This document shows positions 5,419-6,725 of a DNA stretch of 6,725 nucleotides, one piece after another. The position numbers were made by a program, and so were the translations under genes. The DNA comes from an uncultured Oscillospiraceae bacterium (GTDB lineage Bacteria; Bacillota; Clostridia; Oscillospirales; Oscillospiraceae): assembly GCA_934511545.1 (NCBI GenBank), contig CAKSWM010000079.1, positions 1-6,725 on the forward strand, in the 5' to 3' direction. The notes under the pieces were generated by a model. The model saw only the letters and a program-made list of their open reading frames with translations, searched no databases and was not told the origin of the DNA. Each line of letters starts with the position of its first letter. The stretch's first letter is position 1.

Positions 5419-6725
5419 ATGGCGGAAAACGAAAACAAACTGCAAAAAAAGATCGAACGTCTGCGTGAAAAGGCGAACAAGCTTCCTCTTGCTCCGGGCG
5501 TTTATATTATGAAGGACGAGAGCGGCGAGGTGATATATGTCGGCAAGGCAAAGGCTCTCAAGAACCGTGTCGTAAGCTATTTTCGGGGAGAACATCTGCC
5601 CAAGGTCGCGGCGATGGTCGCCAAGGCCGAGGATTTTGACGTGATCGTCGCCAGTTCGGAGTTTGAAGCGCTTGTACTTGAAAACTCCCTTATAAAGCGG
5701 CATAAGCCGCATTATAACATCCTGCTGAAGGACGATAAGGGTTATCCTTTTATCAGACTTGACGTAAACAGCGAATATCCGTCTTTTTCCGTTGTGAACA
5801 GAACGGCAAACGACGGAGCGAGATATTTTGGTCCCTTCGGCGGCAGAGGGCTTTCGTTCGAGATAATCGATACGGTCTCAAAGGCGCTGAAGCTGCCTAC
5901 ATGCGGAAAAAAGTTCCCGCGCGATATAGGAAAAGAGCGGCCGTGCCTGAACCACCACATGGGAGTCTGCGCGGGCTGGTGCCTGAAGGACTCCGACCCG
6001 GAGGAATACCGGCGGAGCATAAGCGACGCGGTAATGATCCTGGAGGGCAGGACGTCCGGCCTTGTCGCCGGGCTGGAGGAGCGCATGCTGGAAGCTTCGT
6101 ATGAGCTGCGCTTTGAACAGGCGGCGCAGTACCGCGACCGGATAAAAGCGATACAGGGTCTTGGGAATAAACAGAGAGTTATCGCAACGGCATATGCCGA
6201 CACGGACGCGGTCGGTTACTGCCGCGGCGCAAAATGCTGTTTTGTGGTGCTGCACTATGTGGACGGAGATCTGGCGGGAAAGGATTATGAACTGTTCGAG
6301 GAGCCGGTGGAGTCGGATGAGGAGACGCTGTCCGCGATAGTCGGGCAGTATTATTCAAGGCGAGGTTCCTGGCCGAAGCATGTTCTGCTTCCGCTGGAAA
6401 CGGGTGATGAAGCGGAGCTTGAACAGTATCTGAGCGAAAATGCAGGCAGAAAGGTGTACGTTGAAGTGCCGAAGCGCGGTGAACGCCTGCGTCTGGTCGA
6501 GGCGGCTGTGAACAATGCGCGGGAGGAGATCGAACGCGCCGCAACGGCACAGCAGAAACGGCTCAAGACCCTTGAGTGGCTGCAAAAAATGCTCTGCCTG
6601 CAAAGCTTTCCGGAGCGCATCGAAGCGTATGATATATCCAATACGGGGGATGATAACATTGTCGCCTCCATGACCGTGCATGTTGACGGAAAACCGCTCA
6701 AACGCGATTACAGACGGTTTAAGAT
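5419..6725 (+). CDS. uvrC: Excinuclease ABC subunit C (UvrC), 3' end outside window
   Basis: UvrC joins the UvrB-DNA complex in nucleotide excision repair and cuts the damaged strand on both sides of a lesion. About 435 codons are visible of a usual 600 or so. The N-terminal GIY-YIG nuclease (about 20-105) shows GVY at 27-29, YVG at 40-42, R50 and the metal-binding position E88 in FEALVLEN. A cysteine cluster follows, C162-x13-C176-x7-C184-x3-C188, in the RPCLxxxxGxCxxxC context; in E. coli the equivalent cysteines have been reported to hold an iron-sulfur cluster. A UvrB-binding UVR helix pair (about 218-246, FEQAAQYRDRIKAI) comes next. The second, RNase H-like nuclease domain has started, with catalytic D405 in EAYDIS. 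The helix-hairpin-helix end is not in view. The start at 5419 has a very strong ribosome binding site. No promoter of its own is clear between ptsH and the gene, so expression may depend on read-through of the hairpin at 5361-5394. Confidence 0.96.
   Translation, partial: MAENENKLQKKIERLREKANKLPLAPGVYIMKDESGEVIYVGKAKALKNRVVSYFRGEHLPKVAAMVAKAEDFDVIVASSEFEALVLENSLIKRHKPHYNILLKDDKGYPFIRLDVNSEYPSFSVVNRTANDGARYFGPFGGRGLSFEIIDTVSKALKLPTCGKKFPRDIGKERPCLNHHMGVCAGWCLKDSDPEEYRRSISDAVMILEGRTSGLVAGLEERMLEASYELRFEQAAQYRDRIKAIQGLGNKQRVIATAYADTDAVGYCRGAKCCFVVLHYVDGDLAGKDYELFEEPVESDEETLSAIVGQYYSRRGSWPKHVLLPLETGDEAELEQYLSENAGRKVYVEVPKRGERLRLVEAAVNNAREEIERAATAQQKRLKTLEWLQKMLCLQSFPERIEAYDISNTGDDNIVASMTVHVDGKPLKRDYRRFK

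Overview
The window reads as a chromosomal segment of a Gram-positive anaerobe of the class Clostridia, most likely a gut member of the Oscillospirales or a relative. Three things point there. The housekeeping proteins (RecO with a four-cysteine zinc site, MutS2 with a C-terminal Smr domain, HPr with both His15 and Ser46) are of the Firmicutes type. The promoters look sigma-A-like, two of them with extended -10 elements. The first gene carries GHDY/Cys-rich repeats that I know from large surface proteins of gut Clostridia. This placement is an inference from protein style; no marker RNA gene is present.

Layout. From the left edge to 1558 lies the 3' part of a large, modular, probably exported repeat protein. 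Two clusters of short Cys-containing repeats alternate with two beta-rich domains, and the gene closes with a strong intrinsic terminator (1585-1617). A sigma-A-type promoter (1661-1689) then opens a new unit: recO (1810-2553) followed 15 bases later by mutS2 (2569-4947). No terminator is visible after mutS2. A near-consensus promoter (5004-5032) drives ptsH, which encodes HPr (5071-5331) and is closed by a GC-rich hairpin terminator (5361-5394). Directly behind that hairpin sits a very strong ribosome binding site and uvrC, which runs off the right edge with about 435 codons visible. All genes are on the + strand and coding density is high.

How the genes work together. recO and uvrC belong to recombinational and nucleotide-excision DNA repair. 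mutS2 belongs to recombination control and, from work on other Firmicutes, to handling of stalled ribosomes. HPr, the phosphocarrier of the sugar phosphotransferase system and the input to carbon catabolite repression, is embedded between them but has its own promoter and terminator, so it is probably transcribed mainly alone. The first gene is unrelated accessory surface material and the terminator/promoter pair at 1585-1689 marks the border.

I found no CRISPR array, insertion sequence, tRNA, rRNA or obvious new system. The parts most worth a second look are the modular grammar of the repeat protein, a 12-bp near-perfect palindrome inside recO, and the terminator hairpin placed immediately before uvrC.
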